DNA of 64,000 nucleotides from Desemzia sp. RIT 804 (GCF_016892605.1 NZ_JAFEMV010000001.1:62001-126000); one strand, 5' to 3'. Positions 52,368-63,330 are shown, counted from the first letter of the stretch. The notes: a model not told the origin generated them from the sequence alone. Numbers and translations: made by a program.

Positions 52368-53330
52368 TTAGAAATACTCATTCTTTTTCATCCAATAAGC
52401 TGTCACAGCTCCTAAAATAAGGGTGCCGAAAAGTAAGATCCAGAAACCATAAGGAGACTTTTCAAAAGGAACAGGGACATTCATTCCCCAAATGGAACCA
52501 ATGATCGTGGGAATCGTTAAGATAAATGTAATAGAAGTCAAGAATTTAACAATTGTATTTAAGTTGTTGGAAATCACTGAGGAGAAAGTACTGCTCAGTT
52601 GATTCAATAATTTATATGTCTGGTCAGTCATAACTTCTGCTTGATGATTTTCGACCATGACATCACGCAATAGTTCTTCGTCTTTTATATTGTGTGTGAA
52701 GTCTTCTATTTCTTTCAATCGATTAATTACTGGATGGTTGCTGTTGATTGCGCTACTTAAATAAACTAGACTTTTTTGCAATTCCATCAAATCGAATAAA
52801 TGCTGCGACTTAGAAGTTTTCTTTAATTGGACTTCTAATTCTTCTGTAGATTGATTGATTTCTTTCAAATAGGAAATAAACAACGAAGCAATTTGCATGG
52901 AAACTAGCAATACAAATTGAGCACTAGCTTCAAAACTTTCTGCTTGGCTAGTGTCGGTTTCCATAAAACTACGAAGGAAGTCAGGCGTATCGTTCGTTGC
53001 AGTAATAAGGATATCTTCGCTCAAAATAATTGATAAAGGTCGATTGTTGTACTCTACTAAGTTTAATCGATTCTTCACTTTTATTGGGTACAACAGGACA
53101 ATTAAACTAGGCGTATCTTTGTAGCGTTCATCCAATTTTTCATAGCGAGAAACTTCATCGTTATCAAAAGCACCCGTTAAATAATCCATTGGAAGATCAT
53201 ATAAGTTGACCAAATTATTCAGCTCTTTTTCCTCTGGTTTGGTAACATGTATCCAACAGGAAATTGTATTTTCAGGATCCGGATTAGGTGTTATCTTACC
53301 ATTCTTATCTCGTTTAAAATATTCAATCAT
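52368..53330 (-). CDS. corA: CorA-type magnesium transporter
   Basis: A 320-residue divalent cation channel with a large N-terminal cytoplasmic domain and two C-terminal transmembrane helices (about residues 258-280 and 295-314). The selectivity motif GMN is present in IWGMNVPVPFEKSPYGFW between the helices. The family transports Mg2+ (or Co2+ and related ions); this shorter, divergent form is common in lactic acid bacteria. GCGGTGA lies before the ATG. Confidence 0.93.
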   Translation of the reverse strand: MIEYFKRDKNGKITPNPDPENTISCWIHVTKPEEKELNNLVNLYDLPMDYLTGAFDNDEVSRYEKLDERYKDTPSLIVLLYPIKVKNRLNLVEYNNRPLSIILSEDILITATNDTPDFLRSFMETDTSQAESFEASAQFVLLVSMQIASLFISYLKEINQSTEELEVQLKKTSKSQHLFDLMELQKSLVYLSSAINSNHPVINRLKEIEDFTHNIKDEELLRDVMVENHQAEVMTDQTYKLLNQLSSTFSSVISNNLNTIVKFLTSITFILTIPTIIGSIWGMNVPVPFEKSPYGFWILLFGTLILGAVTAYWMKKNEYF

Positions 53331-53556
53331 AATGTCACCGCCGTATTGTTATAATAGAGCCTGTTCTTTTTCTATATTGTACCTGAAAATTAAAGGAAGT
53401 GGTGCGTTAATGCTTTTTTTCTAGAAAATTAGGAATCTAATACTCAAAAACTAATAATGTGGCTTTAATAATTGTTGATTGTCTGCTAAAATTAACAATG
53501 AAAAGGCAAGGCTTCAAAAATAGGATTTTATTTGCTTTGAAGGGAGAATGTAATAC

Positions 53557-54993
53557 ATGAGTAAACAACAAATTGGTGTTGTAGGAATGGCCGTAATGGG
53601 TAAAAATTTAGCGTTAAATATTGAAAGTAGAGGCTATTCTGTTTCAATTTATAACCGTACTACTGCAAAATCAGAAGCAGTGATCGAAGAAAATCCAGAT
53701 AAAAAATTGGTGTTAACTAAATCAATCGAGGAATTTGTTGATTCATTAGAAACTCCAAGACGTATTGTTTTAATGGTACAAGCTGGAAAAGGTACAGATT
53801 TAGTGATTCAATCTTTATTGCCTCATTTGGATAAAGGGGACGTATTAATCGATGGAGGAAATACATTCTTCAAAGATACTATTCGTCGTAGCGAAGAGTT
53901 AGCCGAATCAGGCATCAATTTCATTGGTACAGGAGTTTCTGGCGGTGAAGAAGGAGCTCTTAAAGGACCGGCAATCATGCCAGGTGGTCAAAAAGAAGCT
54001 TATGACTTAGTAGCTCCAATTTTAGAACAAATAGCTGCTAAAGCCCCAGCTGACGGAGAACCTTGCGTAGCTTATATTGGACCAAATGGAGCAGGACATT
54101 ACGTAAAAATGGTTCATAACGGAATCGAATATGGAGATATGCAATTAATTGCTGAATCATATCATTTATTGCGTGAAGTTGTCGGTTTATCTTTTGAAGA
54201 AACTGCAGAAGTCTTTAGAGATTGGAACCAAGGCGAATTGGATAGTTTCTTAATCGAAATTACTGCCGATGCTTTAACCAAAAAAGATCCTGAAACAGAC
54301 AAACCAATGGTCGAAGTTATTTTAGATCGTGCTGGAAATAAAGGTACTGGAAAATGGACTTCTCAAAGTGCATTGGACCTGGGTGTTCCTCTTCCATTGA
54401 TTACTGAATCGGTATTTGCTCGTTATATTTCTGCACTTAAGAGTGAACGTGTAGAAGCAAGTAAAGTATTGCCAAAACCAGCTGCTTATTCATTTGATGG
54501 AGATAAAAAAGAATTGGTTGAAAAAATTCGTCAAGCCTTGTATTTCAGTAAAATCATGAGTTATGCTCAAGGATTTGCACAAATGCGTACAGCTAGTGAA
54601 GAACATGACTGGAACCTCAAATATGGAGAAATCGCTAAGATTTTCCGTGCTGGATGTATCATCCGTGCTCGCTTCTTACAAGAGATCACAGATGCGTATG
54701 ATCGTAAACCTGAATTGAAAAATTTGGTATTAGATGAATACTTCATGGACATCACTAAAAATTACCAAGATTCTGTTCGTGATGTTATCGGAATTGCTGT
54801 TAAAGCTGGTGTTCCAATTCCTACTTTCTCTTCAGCAATTGCTTATTATGATTCATATCGTTGTGAAAATCTACCAGCCAATATTATTCAAGCACAACGC
54901 GATTACTTTGGTGCACACACTTATGAACGTAAAGATAAAGAGGGAACATTCCACTTTGATTGGTATGGAGATAAAGGTCAAGAACAACTGTAA
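53557..54993 (+). CDS. gnd: 6-phosphogluconate dehydrogenase (decarboxylating)
   Basis: A 478-residue enzyme of the pentose phosphate pathway that oxidises 6-phosphogluconate to ribulose 5-phosphate with NADP+. The N-terminal Rossmann motif is [18 protein letters not shown]; the substrate-binding signature [24 protein letters not shown] and the [13 protein letters not shown]-terminal segment are complete. An AAGGGAG site precedes the ATG. Monocistronic, with its own terminator, and 440 bases away from the next gene. Confidence 0.98.
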   Translation: MSKQQIGVVGMAVMGKNLALNIESRGYSVSIYNRTTAKSEAVIEENPDKKLVLTKSIEEFVDSLETPRRIVLMVQAGKGTDLVIQSLLPHLDKGDVLIDGGNTFFKDTIRRSEELAESGINFIGTGVSGGEEGALKGPAIMPGGQKEAYDLVAPILEQIAAKAPADGEPCVAYIGPNGAGHYVKMVHNGIEYGDMQLIAESYHLLREVVGLSFEETAEVFRDWNQGELDSFLIEITADALTKKDPETDKPMVEVILDRAGNKGTGKWTSQSALDLGVPLPLITESVFARYISALKSERVEASKVLPKPAAYSFDGDKKELVEKIRQALYFSKIMSYAQGFAQMRTASEEHDWNLKYGEIAKIFRAGCIIRARFLQEITDAYDRKPELKNLVLDEYFMDITKNYQDSVRDVIGIAVKAGVPIPTFSSAIAYYDSYRCENLPANIIQAQRDYFGAHTYERKDKEGTFHFDWYGDKGQEQL

Positions 54994-55033
54994 CAGTTAG
55001 TAAACTTTTTATAAAAGAACCTATTAATGTAAA

Positions 55034-55071
55034 GACAGGATTAGGACAAAAAAGTTCTAATCCTGTTTTTA
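55034..55071 (+). terminator. gnd terminator
   Basis: ACAGGATTAG and CTAATCCTGT form a 10-bp stem followed by a T-run. Confidence 0.88.
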
Positions 55072-55150
55072 CGAACGTCTAGATTTCGTTAGAATAAAGT
55101 GTGAGCAGTGTCGAAGTATTAAGCACAATTACTCTACGCTCTTCGTAGAC

Positions 55151-55245
55151 GTATTGCAAAATACAGCCCATACCCACTAGTCAAGCAACAAATGGTAAGA
55201 AAAAGACTTAACATTCGTTGTTTGGCTAGTGTCTAATGAGCTGAA
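55151..55245 (+). repeat. Palindromic repeat downstream of gnd
   Basis: Arms 55175-55199 and 55207-55231 pair at about 20 of 25 positions. The left arm starts CACTAGTCAAGCAAC, which resembles CTAGTCAAACACC in unit 1 after recN, and the flanks (CAGCCCAT and ATGAGCTG) correspond to the GCTCAT/ATGAGC arms there. It is distinct from the gnd terminator. The rest of 55072-55433 holds a small hairpin (55132-55148) and probably the promoter of the two-component genes. Confidence 0.7.
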
Positions 55246-55433
55246 TGGATTATTGGAACTCTGTATATTTGAAAATTTTGGAACTTTAGAAGGTTGTTGT
55301 TCTCATTTTATTCTAATTTATGGTAAAATGATAAAAGAGAAATGAGAAATTCATTGAGAAGTTTAAATAATCGTGCTATTGTAACAATGGCGTGTCAACG
55401 GATACGGATAAAAAAAGGAGAGAAATTACCTCT

Positions 55434-56126
55434 ATGAGTAAAGTATTGATTATTGAAGATGAAAAGAATTTAGCAAGATTTGTGGAACTTGAATTAAAAC
55501 ATGAAGGATATGAAACCGATGTACGTTACGATGGCCGGAATGGTCTAGAAGCTGCATTAGACGAAAAAGAACATTGGGACGTTATTTTGTTAGATGTTAT
55601 GTTGCCAGAATTGAATGGAATCGATGTTTGTCGTCGCATACGTCAAGTAAGCAATGTACCTATCATTATGATGACAGCACGTGATTCTGTTATTGATAGA
55701 GTTTCCGGGTTAGACCACGGAGCAGATGATTATATTGTAAAACCTTTTGCAATCGAAGAATTACTTGCTCGTTTACGGGCTTTGTTGCGTCGTATCGATA
55801 TTGAAGGCGAACAAAACATGACCAAACAAACTACAGTCAGCTATCGCGATCTAGTAGTTGAAAAAGAAAACCGTATCGTTCGCAGAGGTGAAGAAGCAAT
55901 CGAACTAACAAAACGTGAATACGAATTGATATTGGAATTGATGGAAAACGTAAATGTTGTTTTATCAAGAGATGTATTGCTAAACAAAGTATGGGGATAT
56001 GAAACAGAAGTAGAAACAAATGTAGTAGATGTTTATATTCGTTACTTGCGGAATAAACTTGATGTTCCGGGACATGAAAGTTATATTCAAACGGTTCGTG
56101 GAACAGGTTATGTGATGCGTTCGTGA
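55434..56126 (+). CDS. OmpR-family response regulator (CovR/ArlR group)
   Basis: A 230-residue regulator with a receiver domain (phosphorylation site Asp in [13 protein letters not shown]; the conserved Lys in [19 protein letters not shown]) and a winged-helix output domain ([40 protein letters not shown]). It is very like streptococcal CovR/CsrR and staphylococcal ArlR. The ATG at 55434 fits the family start; GGAG lies 13 bases upstream, rather far. The stop overlaps the kinase start. Regulon unknown. Confidence 0.92.
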   Translation: MSKVLIIEDEKNLARFVELELKHEGYETDVRYDGRNGLEAALDEKEHWDVILLDVMLPELNGIDVCRRIRQVSNVPIIMMTARDSVIDRVSGLDHGADDYIVKPFAIEELLARLRALLRRIDIEGEQNMTKQTTVSYRDLVVEKENRIVRRGEEAIELTKREYELILELMENVNVVLSRDVLLNKVWGYETEVETNVVDVYIRYLRNKLDVPGHESYIQTVRGTGYVMRS

Positions 56127-57664
56127 GAGAGTTCCTTAATAATAGGGATAAACAAGCAAAGACATCTAAACGTATTTCTTTAAAATGGAAATGGTCCATT
56201 ATAGTAGCAATTGCCATTTTTCTTACGTACATGATATTCTCTATAACCATTTTTTTCAGCTTTAGACAAATCATGCTCAGTCAAGAAGATGAAAATGTAA
56301 AAGATGTGATCACTGGTGTAACGAATAGATTGAATGTTGAGTCTGCCGTATTAACAAAAGCAACGGTCTACCAAGCTTTGAGTCCTACTTATACACCCTC
56401 GGATACAGAAGTGGAAGAGGATTTTGATCAACGTAATTTGCTGATCGGTCCATCTGGGAACTATGAAGACACCCTTTATGCCGAAATGAGTGCAGAAGGT
56501 GTAGTAGTGCGTATTTATAGTCCTACATCAAGATTATTGTTTGAATCTAAACCCAGTGATGTTTCATTTGAGCCAAAATCAAAATTAACTGTTAATTTGA
56601 TTGATATCAATGGTAAAGAAGGGATATCGGGAATTGCACCTATTTATTCTAGCCAGAACGGTATTTTGATTGGATATTTACATGTAACGAATGCATTGCA
56701 GGATTACCATGATATGTCTGATCAAATTATTTCAGCCGTATTTTTGATTGGGGTCTTTGCTCTTCTTTTCAGTGGTGTGACTGGATTTTTATTGGCAAGC
56801 AGATTTTTAAAACCTATAAAAAATATGACCAGTACCATGAACGATATTCGAAAAGATACTCAATCCCAATCTCGAATTCCAGTGTCGGATACAAATGATG
56901 AGTTAGCTTATTTATCGACGGTTTTTAATGATATGTTGGATAAAATGCAGCAGTATATTGAACAGCAGAAACAATTTGTGGAGGATGTCTCTCATGAACT
57001 AAGGACTCCGGTAGCTGTTATGGAAGGACATTTGAAATTACTGAATCGGTGGGGTAAGGAAGATCCAGAAATATTGGACGAATCTCTTTTAGCATCTTTA
57101 CAAGAGGTAGGCAGAATGAAAACTCTTGTTCAAGAAATGCTAGACTTATCCCGTGCAGAACAAGTAGAAATTCATTATAAAAATGAAAAAACACCGATCA
57201 AGCAAGTAGTCCATCAAAATTACAATAATTTTAAAATGATTCATCCTGATTTTGTTTTTAACTTAGATGATGATGTGGATGAAGAAATTTATGTTTCTAT
57301 TTACCGTCATCACTTAGAGCAAATTTTGATTATATTATTGGATAATGCCGTTAAATATTCGACTGATCGAAATGAAGTGCATCTATCTATTGCTTCAGAT
57401 GATAAATTTGTTCATGTAGCGATCCAAGACTTTGGGGAAGGTATGACTCCAGAAGATGCAGATAAAATCTTCAACCGTTTTTACCGAGTAGACAAAGCTA
57501 GAAGTCGTCATAAAGGTGGAAATGGCTTGGGTTTATCTATTGCTAAAGAATTGTTGTTAGGGTATAAAGGGAATATCTCAGTAGATAGCGTGTTAAATCA
57601 CGGTTCTATTTTTAGAATCACATTACCGATTTATAAAGAAACTGATGACGTAAACGAAAAATAA
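56123..57664 (+). CDS. Sensor histidine kinase (CovS/ArlS group)
   Basis: A 513-residue membrane kinase with two transmembrane helices (about residues 27-50 and 203-225), an extracytoplasmic sensor of about 150 residues, a HAMP domain ([14 protein letters not shown]), a HisKA domain with the phosphorylated His in [16 protein letters not shown], and an HATPase domain ([27 protein letters not shown]). It starts with GTG overlapping the regulator stop (GTGA). Paired with the response regulator just before it. The signal is not evident. Confidence 0.93.
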   Translation: MREFLNNRDKQAKTSKRISLKWKWSIIVAIAIFLTYMIFSITIFFSFRQIMLSQEDENVKDVITGVTNRLNVESAVLTKATVYQALSPTYTPSDTEVEEDFDQRNLLIGPSGNYEDTLYAEMSAEGVVVRIYSPTSRLLFESKPSDVSFEPKSKLTVNLIDINGKEGISGIAPIYSSQNGILIGYLHVTNALQDYHDMSDQIISAVFLIGVFALLFSGVTGFLLASRFLKPIKNMTSTMNDIRKDTQSQSRIPVSDTNDELAYLSTVFNDMLDKMQQYIEQQKQFVEDVSHELRTPVAVMEGHLKLLNRWGKEDPEILDESLLASLQEVGRMKTLVQEMLDLSRAEQVEIHYKNEKTPIKQVVHQNYNNFKMIHPDFVFNLDDDVDEEIYVSIYRHHLEQILIILLDNAVKYSTDRNEVHLSIASDDKFVHVAIQDFGEGMTPEDADKIFNRFYRVDKARSRHKGGNGLGLSIAKELLLGYKGNISVDSVLNHGSIFRITLPIYKETDDVNEK

Positions 57665-57684
57665 CTCTAAACTAAGCAGACTAA

Positions 57685-57718
57685 AAAAGCACTTGGCAAA
57701 TGTTCCAAGTGCTTTTTA
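57685..57718 (+). terminator. Terminator of the two-component operon
   Basis: AAAGCACTTGG pairs with CCAAGTGCTTT around an 8-base loop, followed by Ts. Confidence 0.88.
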
Positions 57719-57730
57719 AAATGATCTGTT

Positions 57731-57780
57731 AAAAATAACCAGCCTCCATCAGTGTTTTGATGGAGGCTGGTTATTTTTTT
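57731..57780. terminator. Second, bidirectional terminator before yidC end
   Basis: AAAATAACCAGCCTCCATCA pairs perfectly with the arm ending at 57775 around a 6-base loop, with a T-run on the right. It probably ends the yidC transcript from the other strand and backs up the first terminator. Confidence 0.88.
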
Positions 57781-57786
57781 AGAACA

Positions 57787-58707
57787 TTATTTATTTCGTT
57801 GTTTTCCAGCATTTCTGCCTTGATTGCTATTATGATTACGGTAAGAACTTTGCGGAACTGTTTCATTTTCTTCTATAATCGTTGGACGTCTTTTTTTCAC
57901 TTCAACTTTAGGTTTATTTTTAAATTCTTCTGCTAGGCGTGCTTTTAACTTAGGCTTGAAGATCATATTTGTTATCAAAGATTGCCCCATTGCAAAGATC
58001 CCACCTGCGATCCAGTATAAAGCTAATCCTGCTGGAGAAGAGAAAGAAATCATTGTGATCATGATAGGACTCATAAACATCATTGTACGTGATTGTTTCT
58101 TTTGCTCGGGTGTCATCCCCAACATAGAAACATAGGCTTGTCCCAAGTAAATTGCTCCTGCGACGATTGCAAACAAAATATAAGGTTCTCCAAGGTTGAC
58201 TCCAAGGAAAGTACTGCTGGCAATTTCATTGGATAAATTAATTGCTTGATACATAGCTGTAAATACTGGCATTTGAATCAATAAAGGTAGACAACCAATA
58301 CCACCGAGCATATTAATATCATTCGCTTTATAAAATTCCATCATTTCTTGTTGGATCTCAGCTTTTTCTTCACTTGATTGAGCATTTTTCAAAGCTGCTT
58401 GAATTTCATCCATTTCAGGTTTTACTAAAGCCATTTTTTCTTGTTGAACCAATGCTTTTTTTGACTGGCTTAGATTCATGGGTAAGATAATGATACGCAC
58501 AATAACGGTGATTGCGATAATCGCTAAGCCGTAGTTACCACCAAAAAGATCGGCTAATCGAATAATCAATTGTTGTAGCGGTGTCACCAAGTATTCATAG
58601 ATAATACCTGTAGGGTTTCCATTTGTATCATAACTCATACATCCTGAAAGGAAGAACATAAGTCCAGTAAGTGTTGCTGTTAATTGAATTTTTTTATTCT
58701 TTATCAT
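57787..58707 (-). CDS. yidC: Membrane protein insertase YidC (lipoprotein form)
   Basis: A 306-residue Oxa1/YidC insertase. A lipoprotein signal with lipobox FLSGC puts the lipidated Cys near residue 23, as in Gram-positive SpoIIIJ/YidC proteins. Five transmembrane helices follow; the conserved groove Arg lies in IIAITVIVRIIILPM. The C-terminus is basic (KKRRP and tail RNAGKQRNK), as in YidC2-type proteins that bind ribosomes. AAGGAT precedes the ATG. Next to it, in the same orientation and upstream, is acyP. Confidence 0.95.
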   Translation of the reverse strand: MIKNKKIQLTATLTGLMFFLSGCMSYDTNGNPTGIIYEYLVTPLQQLIIRLADLFGGNYGLAIIAITVIVRIIILPMNLSQSKKALVQQEKMALVKPEMDEIQAALKNAQSSEEKAEIQQEMMEFYKANDINMLGGIGCLPLLIQMPVFTAMYQAINLSNEIASSTFLGVNLGEPYILFAIVAGAIYLGQAYVSMLGMTPEQKKQSRTMMFMSPIMITMISFSSPAGLALYWIAGGIFAMGQSLITNMIFKPKLKARLAEEFKNKPKVEVKKRRPTIIEENETVPQSSYRNHNSNQGRNAGKQRNK

Positions 58708-58776
58708 TATTCACAATCCTTCGTATAGTTTGAAAGTCAATACTAACGATAACTATACAGGATTCAATAACGCATT

Positions 58777-59166
58777 TCAATTAGTTATAGAAAATTTAAC
58801 ATGTTCTTCAATAGTTGCATCTTCCTCTACTGTGACGTGTTCAACTTTAGCGCTTGGAGAAGGGGATTTTCTGATTGCTTCAATAAAGTCGGCTATTTTA
58901 TCGACATCACCGTTGGCTTCAATATAGACAGTACCGTCATTTTCATTACGCACGATTCCATAAACTCCAATACGATCAGCAACTTGTTTTGTTGTATAGC
59001 GAAAACCGACACCTTGTACCATTCCTTCTACAATCATGCGGATTTTTCTTGTGTCTGGATCGACAGCTTGATCAATAGGAGTAGTTGTGGAAGAAGAAAC
59101 AGGAGCTTTGTCACTTTTAGGATTACCCATCATTTTATCTTTTAACTGTGAGAAAAAATTATTCAC
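58777..59166 (-). CDS. acyP: Acylphosphatase with N-terminal extension
   Basis: A 129-residue protein whose last 90 residues are acylphosphatase (IRMIVEGMVQGVGFRYTTKQVADRIGVYGIVRNENDGTVYIEANG), which hydrolyses acyl phosphates; the catalytic Arg is in VGFRYT and Asn in GIVRNENDG. The first 38 residues (NNFFSQLKDKMMGNPKSDKAPVSSSTTTP...) are an extra polar segment not part of the fold. I chose the GTG at 59166, preceded by AAGGAGG at 8 bases. It lies upstream of yidC in the same orientation, a frequent pairing in Firmicutes. Confidence 0.9.
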   Translation of the reverse strand: MNNFFSQLKDKMMGNPKSDKAPVSSSTTTPIDQAVDPDTRKIRMIVEGMVQGVGFRYTTKQVADRIGVYGIVRNENDGTVYIEANGDVDKIADFIEAIRKSPSPSAKVEHVTVEEDATIEEHVKFSITN

Positions 59167-59392
59167 TGTAAAAACCTCCTTATATAATATTAATAGAAGA
59201 AATATGAACCATCTTGATCGCTGCATAAGAAAAATTCGATAGTCTTTTAAACACTTTCATTTTAACGAGATAAACTACCAGGGTCAACTAATTGACAATG
59301 TAGCAGACCGATTAACAAATCTAACTGGCACATTTCTTAGTTCCGAAATTTTGTGTATAATGAATTAGAGAGAGACTGAGAGGAGTAGAACG

Positions 59393-61789
59393 TTGGCTAT
59401 TAAAAGAAAAAAAACAACTAAAAAAACAAAAAAGAAACAGAGCATGCACATTGAAGTCATAGGATTTATATTTATCGTTTTAAGTTTGTTTTCAATTACA
59501 AGTGTTGGTTTTATTGGAGTATTAAGTGCAAATGCATTTCGCTTTTTTGTAGGAGATACTTATCTTGGAGCATCGGTCTTATTAGGGTTTTACGGACTGT
59601 TTTTACTGTTAAAAGGAGAAGAACCACCTTTTAAAAATAAACGTTTAATCGGGATGTTTTTATTGTATCTGGGTATTCTTTTATTCTTGCATACAAGACT
59701 CTTTATTGGTGTCATGGAGCCTGGGACGAATGTTGTTACAGCTACGTTTCGCTTTTTCATGGTTGATCTAAGCAATAATGAATTGATTCATCCCTTAGGT
59801 GGTGGAATGATTGGTTCAGTGGTTTATGCTGCTAGCTATTTTCTAGGAGCGCAGTGGGGAAGCTACTTATTGTCAGCTGTATTTTGTGTGATAGGGATTT
59901 TCTTTATTTTTCAGCTGTCTTTCAAAAAAGCATTAGATCATATTCGAACAGGACTGAAATTCACCTTGCATAAAGTAGTCCAAGTTAGTTTGCTAGTAAA
60001 AGAGAGCATACAAAAGAAACAAGTTGAAATGAAAGCAACTAAAAAAAGAACTGAGAAAAAGTCAGCTGTTAAAAAGTCTACAATTAAAGAATCTATACTG
60101 GAAAAAGAAAATTTACCTGCCGCTGACTCGGTAATGAAAGATAAGGAGACTATAAATGCTGCAAAAGGAGAACAAGTCACTTTAGAAATCGATAGTTACC
60201 AACAAAATACACAACAAAATGCCGCTTTGAGTACGGTAAAAAGTAAAAGTGTATCAGAGCAGACGTTACAGACTACTTCTGAAGAATCTGATAAAGATGA
60301 AGCCGTTCCTTTAGATTTTGAGATTTCAGCTGAAGTAGAAAATGAAGATTATCAATTGCCACCGTTCACATTGTTAAATGAAATAGAGCATCAGGATCAA
60401 TCTGGAGAATACAAAATTGTCGAAAAAAATGTTAAAAAGTTGGAAGAAACATTTGTCAGTTTTGGTGTAGACGCTAAAGTAGTGAAAGCGAGATTGGGCC
60501 CAGCGGTAACAAAATACGAAGTTAAACCTGCTATTGGAGTAAAAGTGAGTAAAATCGTTAATTTAAGTGACGATATTGCGCTCTCTCTGGCTGCTAAAGA
60601 TATTCGGATGGAAGCACCTATTCCAGGTAAATCATTTATTGGTATCGAAGTCCCGAATAATGAAGTAAATGTAGTTTCTTTCAGAGATGTAATGGAAAAT
60701 TATGCTGGAAACAAAGAAAAAATGCTGGAAGTTCCTTTAGGAAGAGATATCTCTGGAAATATTGCCTTAGCAGATTTGACCAAGATGCCACATCTCCTGA
60801 TCGCTGGATCCACTGGTAGCGGTAAATCAGTCTGTATCAATGGGATCATTACTAGTTTATTGATGAAAGCAAAACCGAATGAAGTGAAATTGATGATGAT
60901 TGATCCTAAAAAAGTGGAACTGAATGTGTATAATGGCATTCCGCATTTATTGACCCCGGTTGTGACGAATCCTAAAAAAGCCGCTCAAGCTTTGCAAAAA
61001 GTGGTAGAAGAAATGGAACGACGCTATGAGTTGTTTGCAACCACTGGAATGAGGAACATCACTGGTTACAATGAACACGTTCATGAAAAAAATGCAGAAA
61101 ATGGGGAAAATCAGCCTACATTACCTTTTATTGTAGTTATTGTAGATGAGTTAGCTGATTTAATGATGGTAGCTAGTAATTCAGTAGAAGACGCCATTAC
61201 TAGATTAGCTCAAATGGCTCGTGCTGCTGGTATCCATATGATCTTAGCTACCCAACGTCCAAGTGTGGATGTTATTACGGGAATTATCAAAGCTAACGTA
61301 CCTTCCAGAATTGCGTTTGCTGTATCTAGTGGAACGGATTCCCGAACGATCATTGATAGCAATGGAGCAGAAAAATTACTGGGACGAGGAGATATGCTTT
61401 ATTTACCGATGGGACAAAATAAACCAGCACGTGTCCAAGGAGCCTTTTTATCGGATTCGGAAGTAGAACGAATCGTCTCGTTTGTTACCACACAACAGGC
61501 TGCAAATTACGTAGAAGAAATGATGCCTTCTGATGAGCCAGAAAATTCTGTAGCTGGAGAAGCAGAAGATGAATTATTTGATGAAGCTGTATCTTTAGTG
61601 GTAGATATGGAGACAGCAAGCATTTCGATGTTGCAGCGGCGATTCCGTATTGGCTACAATCGTGCAGCCCGCCTAATGGATGAAATGGAAATGAGGGGGA
61701 TTGTTGGCCCTTCTGAAGGAAGCAAGCCAAGAAAAGTAAACTTGCAAAAAGAGGCAGAGTCAATAGAAGAGGATTCGCAACAAATTTAA
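59393..61789 (+). CDS. ftsK: DNA translocase FtsK/SpoIIIE
   Basis: A 798-residue septal DNA pump. Four N-terminal transmembrane helices (residues 20-180) follow a very basic start ([12 protein letters not shown]). A Lys/Glu/Ser/Gln-rich linker (about 190-310) leads to the motor with Walker [10 protein letters not shown] and Walker [14 protein letters not shown], and the C-terminal gamma winged helix ([40 protein letters not shown]), which reads KOPS/SRS sequences. It starts with TTG at 59393, with GAGGAG 7 bases upstream. Likely monocistronic. Confidence 0.96.
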   Translation: MAIKRKKTTKKTKKKQSMHIEVIGFIFIVLSLFSITSVGFIGVLSANAFRFFVGDTYLGASVLLGFYGLFLLLKGEEPPFKNKRLIGMFLLYLGILLFLHTRLFIGVMEPGTNVVTATFRFFMVDLSNNELIHPLGGGMIGSVVYAASYFLGAQWGSYLLSAVFCVIGIFFIFQLSFKKALDHIRTGLKFTLHKVVQVSLLVKESIQKKQVEMKATKKRTEKKSAVKKSTIKESILEKENLPAADSVMKDKETINAAKGEQVTLEIDSYQQNTQQNAALSTVKSKSVSEQTLQTTSEESDKDEAVPLDFEISAEVENEDYQLPPFTLLNEIEHQDQSGEYKIVEKNVKKLEETFVSFGVDAKVVKARLGPAVTKYEVKPAIGVKVSKIVNLSDDIALSLAAKDIRMEAPIPGKSFIGIEVPNNEVNVVSFRDVMENYAGNKEKMLEVPLGRDISGNIALADLTKMPHLLIAGSTGSGKSVCINGIITSLLMKAKPNEVKLMMIDPKKVELNVYNGIPHLLTPVVTNPKKAAQALQKVVEEMERRYELFATTGMRNITGYNEHVHEKNAENGENQPTLPFIVVIVDELADLMMVASNSVEDAITRLAQMARAAGIHMILATQRPSVDVITGIIKANVPSRIAFAVSSGTDSRTIIDSNGAEKLLGRGDMLYLPMGQNKPARVQGAFLSDSEVERIVSFVTTQQAANYVEEMMPSDEPENSVAGEAEDELFDEAVSLVVDMETASISMLQRRFRIGYNRAARLMDEMEMRGIVGPSEGSKPRKVNLQKEAESIEEDSQQI

Positions 61790-61818
61790 ATCAATTCGCC
61801 GTTATTTTTTAATTCTGA

Positions 61819-61968
61819 ATGCTTTCCTATATCTTACAGAACAAAGCGTTCAGGATTAAAAAATGGTTAAAAAATGAACGATATTTGTTAAAAACGGTTT
61901 CAATTATCGTTTTGTTATTTATTTTTTTAGGTATTGGTGTTAATATTATATCGAGGTTGAATTGGTAG
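61819..61968 (+). CDS. Possible small single-pass membrane protein
   Basis: A 49-codon reading frame in the ftsK-BMP interval. It starts MLSYILQNKAFRIKKWLKN and contains one clear hydrophobic helix in its second half (VSIIVLLFIFLGIGVNII) before ending SRLNW. No ribosome binding site is seen before the ATG, so it could be a chance ORF or a decayed fragment. The rest of 61790-62012 holds an imperfect inverted repeat (around 61811 and 61847) and the promoter region of the BMP gene. Confidence 0.25.
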   Translation: MLSYILQNKAFRIKKWLKNERYLLKTVSIIVLLFIFLGIGVNIISRLNW

Positions 61969-62012
61969 AGCATCAGTTCAAACTACAAAATATTTTACGG
62001 GGGTAAATTATA

Positions 62013-63089
62013 GTGGAGAATCGCAATATTAAGCGTTTATTAGGTCTAGGATTAACAACAGGTTTAGTTTTAGCTGCTTGTGGGAATGGAGGGGACTCTG
62101 AAAATACAGAGACAACTTCGGAAGAAGCAGGTTCTGGAGAAGACTTTTCAATCGTTATGGTTACAGATATCGGTGGGGTAGACGATGGTTCGTTTAACCA
62201 ATCAGCTTGGGAAGGTATGCAAGCTTGGGGAGAAGAAAACGATAAAGAAGTAAATCAAGGATATGCATATATTCAATCTAATGAAGATTCAGAATTTGTA
62301 CCTAACATAAACCAAGCACTTAATGCTGACTTTGATTTAATTTATGGAATCGGCTATAAATTACAACCAGCTATGGAAGAAGTCGCTAATGCAAATCCAG
62401 ATCAAAAATTCGTTATTATTGACGATGTTATTGAAGCAGACAATGTAGCTTCTGTGTTATTTAAAGATCATGAAGCTGCGTTCTTAGCAGGTGTTGCTGC
62501 TGCAACAACTACTGAAACAAATCATGTAGGTTTTGTCGGAGGACAAAAAAGTGCGGTTATCGACCGTTTTGAAGCTGGTTTCTTAGCAGGAGTTTACGCA
62601 GTTGACCCAACGATCACAGTTGATGTTCAATACGCTGAATCTTTCGGAGATGCTGCTAAAGGGAAACAATTAGCTGCTGCTATGTACTCAAATGGTGCTG
62701 ATATCATCTATCACGCTTCAGGTGATACAGGTAACGGTGTATTTACAGAAGCTAGAGACCGTATGAATGCTAACCCAGATCAAAACCTATGGGTAATCGG
62801 TGTTGACCGTGATCAAACTGATGAAGGTGTATACGATGGCGGAAACTTAACATTGACTTCTACTCTTAAAGGTGTAGGACAAGTGGTTCAAGATATGTCT
62901 AATGCAGCTATAGACGGTACTTTTGCTGGTGGAGAAGTAAGCAACTTCGGTTTAGCTGAAGATGGTGTTGACTTAACTGAAGGTAACCTAAGTGAGGAAG
63001 CTTGGGCTGCTGTTGAAGACTATAGACAACAAATTATTGATGGAACAATTGTAGTTCCAGAAGACCCAGCTGAAGTAGTAGCTGAATAA
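62013..63089 (+). CDS. BMP family substrate-binding lipoprotein (nucleoside-type ABC importer)
   Basis: A 358-residue lipoprotein of the BmpA/PnrA family. The lipobox is LVLAAC, with the lipidated Cys near residue 23. The mature domain shows the family segments VTDIGGVDDGSFNQSAWEGMQAW, GVAAATTTETNHVGFVGG and VIGVDRDQTDEG. Homologues bind purine or other nucleosides (PnrA, BmpA), so nucleoside uptake is likely. It starts with GTG after ACGGGGG. The ATPase of the same system begins 423 bases later, after a structured intergenic region. Confidence 0.93.
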   Translation: MENRNIKRLLGLGLTTGLVLAACGNGGDSENTETTSEEAGSGEDFSIVMVTDIGGVDDGSFNQSAWEGMQAWGEENDKEVNQGYAYIQSNEDSEFVPNINQALNADFDLIYGIGYKLQPAMEEVANANPDQKFVIIDDVIEADNVASVLFKDHEAAFLAGVAAATTTETNHVGFVGGQKSAVIDRFEAGFLAGVYAVDPTITVDVQYAESFGDAAKGKQLAAAMYSNGADIIYHASGDTGNGVFTEARDRMNANPDQNLWVIGVDRDQTDEGVYDGGNLTLTSTLKGVGQVVQDMSNAAIDGTFAGGEVSNFGLAEDGVDLTEGNLSEEAWAAVEDYRQQIIDGTIVVPEDPAEVVAE

Positions 63090-63138
63090 TAGTAATCTTT
63101 GCTATTGTGTAAGGTATACCTTTACTCTTAATATAGTG

Positions 63139-63255
63139 AGTGTGTAAAACCCGTAAAACTCTTTATAGTTATTCTTTAAATTGTGATAGACGAAGAAATT
63201 CGATCTTTGGCAACTTGTATAGCTGTATAAGAGCTCGGGTTTTCACGCGTTTAAA
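63139..63255 (+). repeat. Imperfect palindrome between BMP gene and ABC ATPase
   Basis: AAAACCCG (63146) pairs with CGGGTTTT (63236), flanked by GTG/CAC, and CTCTTTATAG pairs with CTGTATAAGAG. The right end ACGCGTTTAAAAG resembles the right ends of the palindromes after recN. It may be another member of that family. A second weak inverted repeat (GTATGAAT near 63258 and ATTCATAC near 63309) follows. Confidence 0.5.
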
Positions 63256-63330
63256 AGTATGAATACAATCGGAATTCATCACTACCCGTAAATAAAAACA
63301 TAGATAGAATTCATACATTCATGAAGACCA

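Noticed and set aside
61962-62012. Purine riboswitch before the BMP lipoprotein gene
   Set aside because: The three-way-junction consensus (TATA ... loops ... TATA) cannot be found in the 220 bases before the start.
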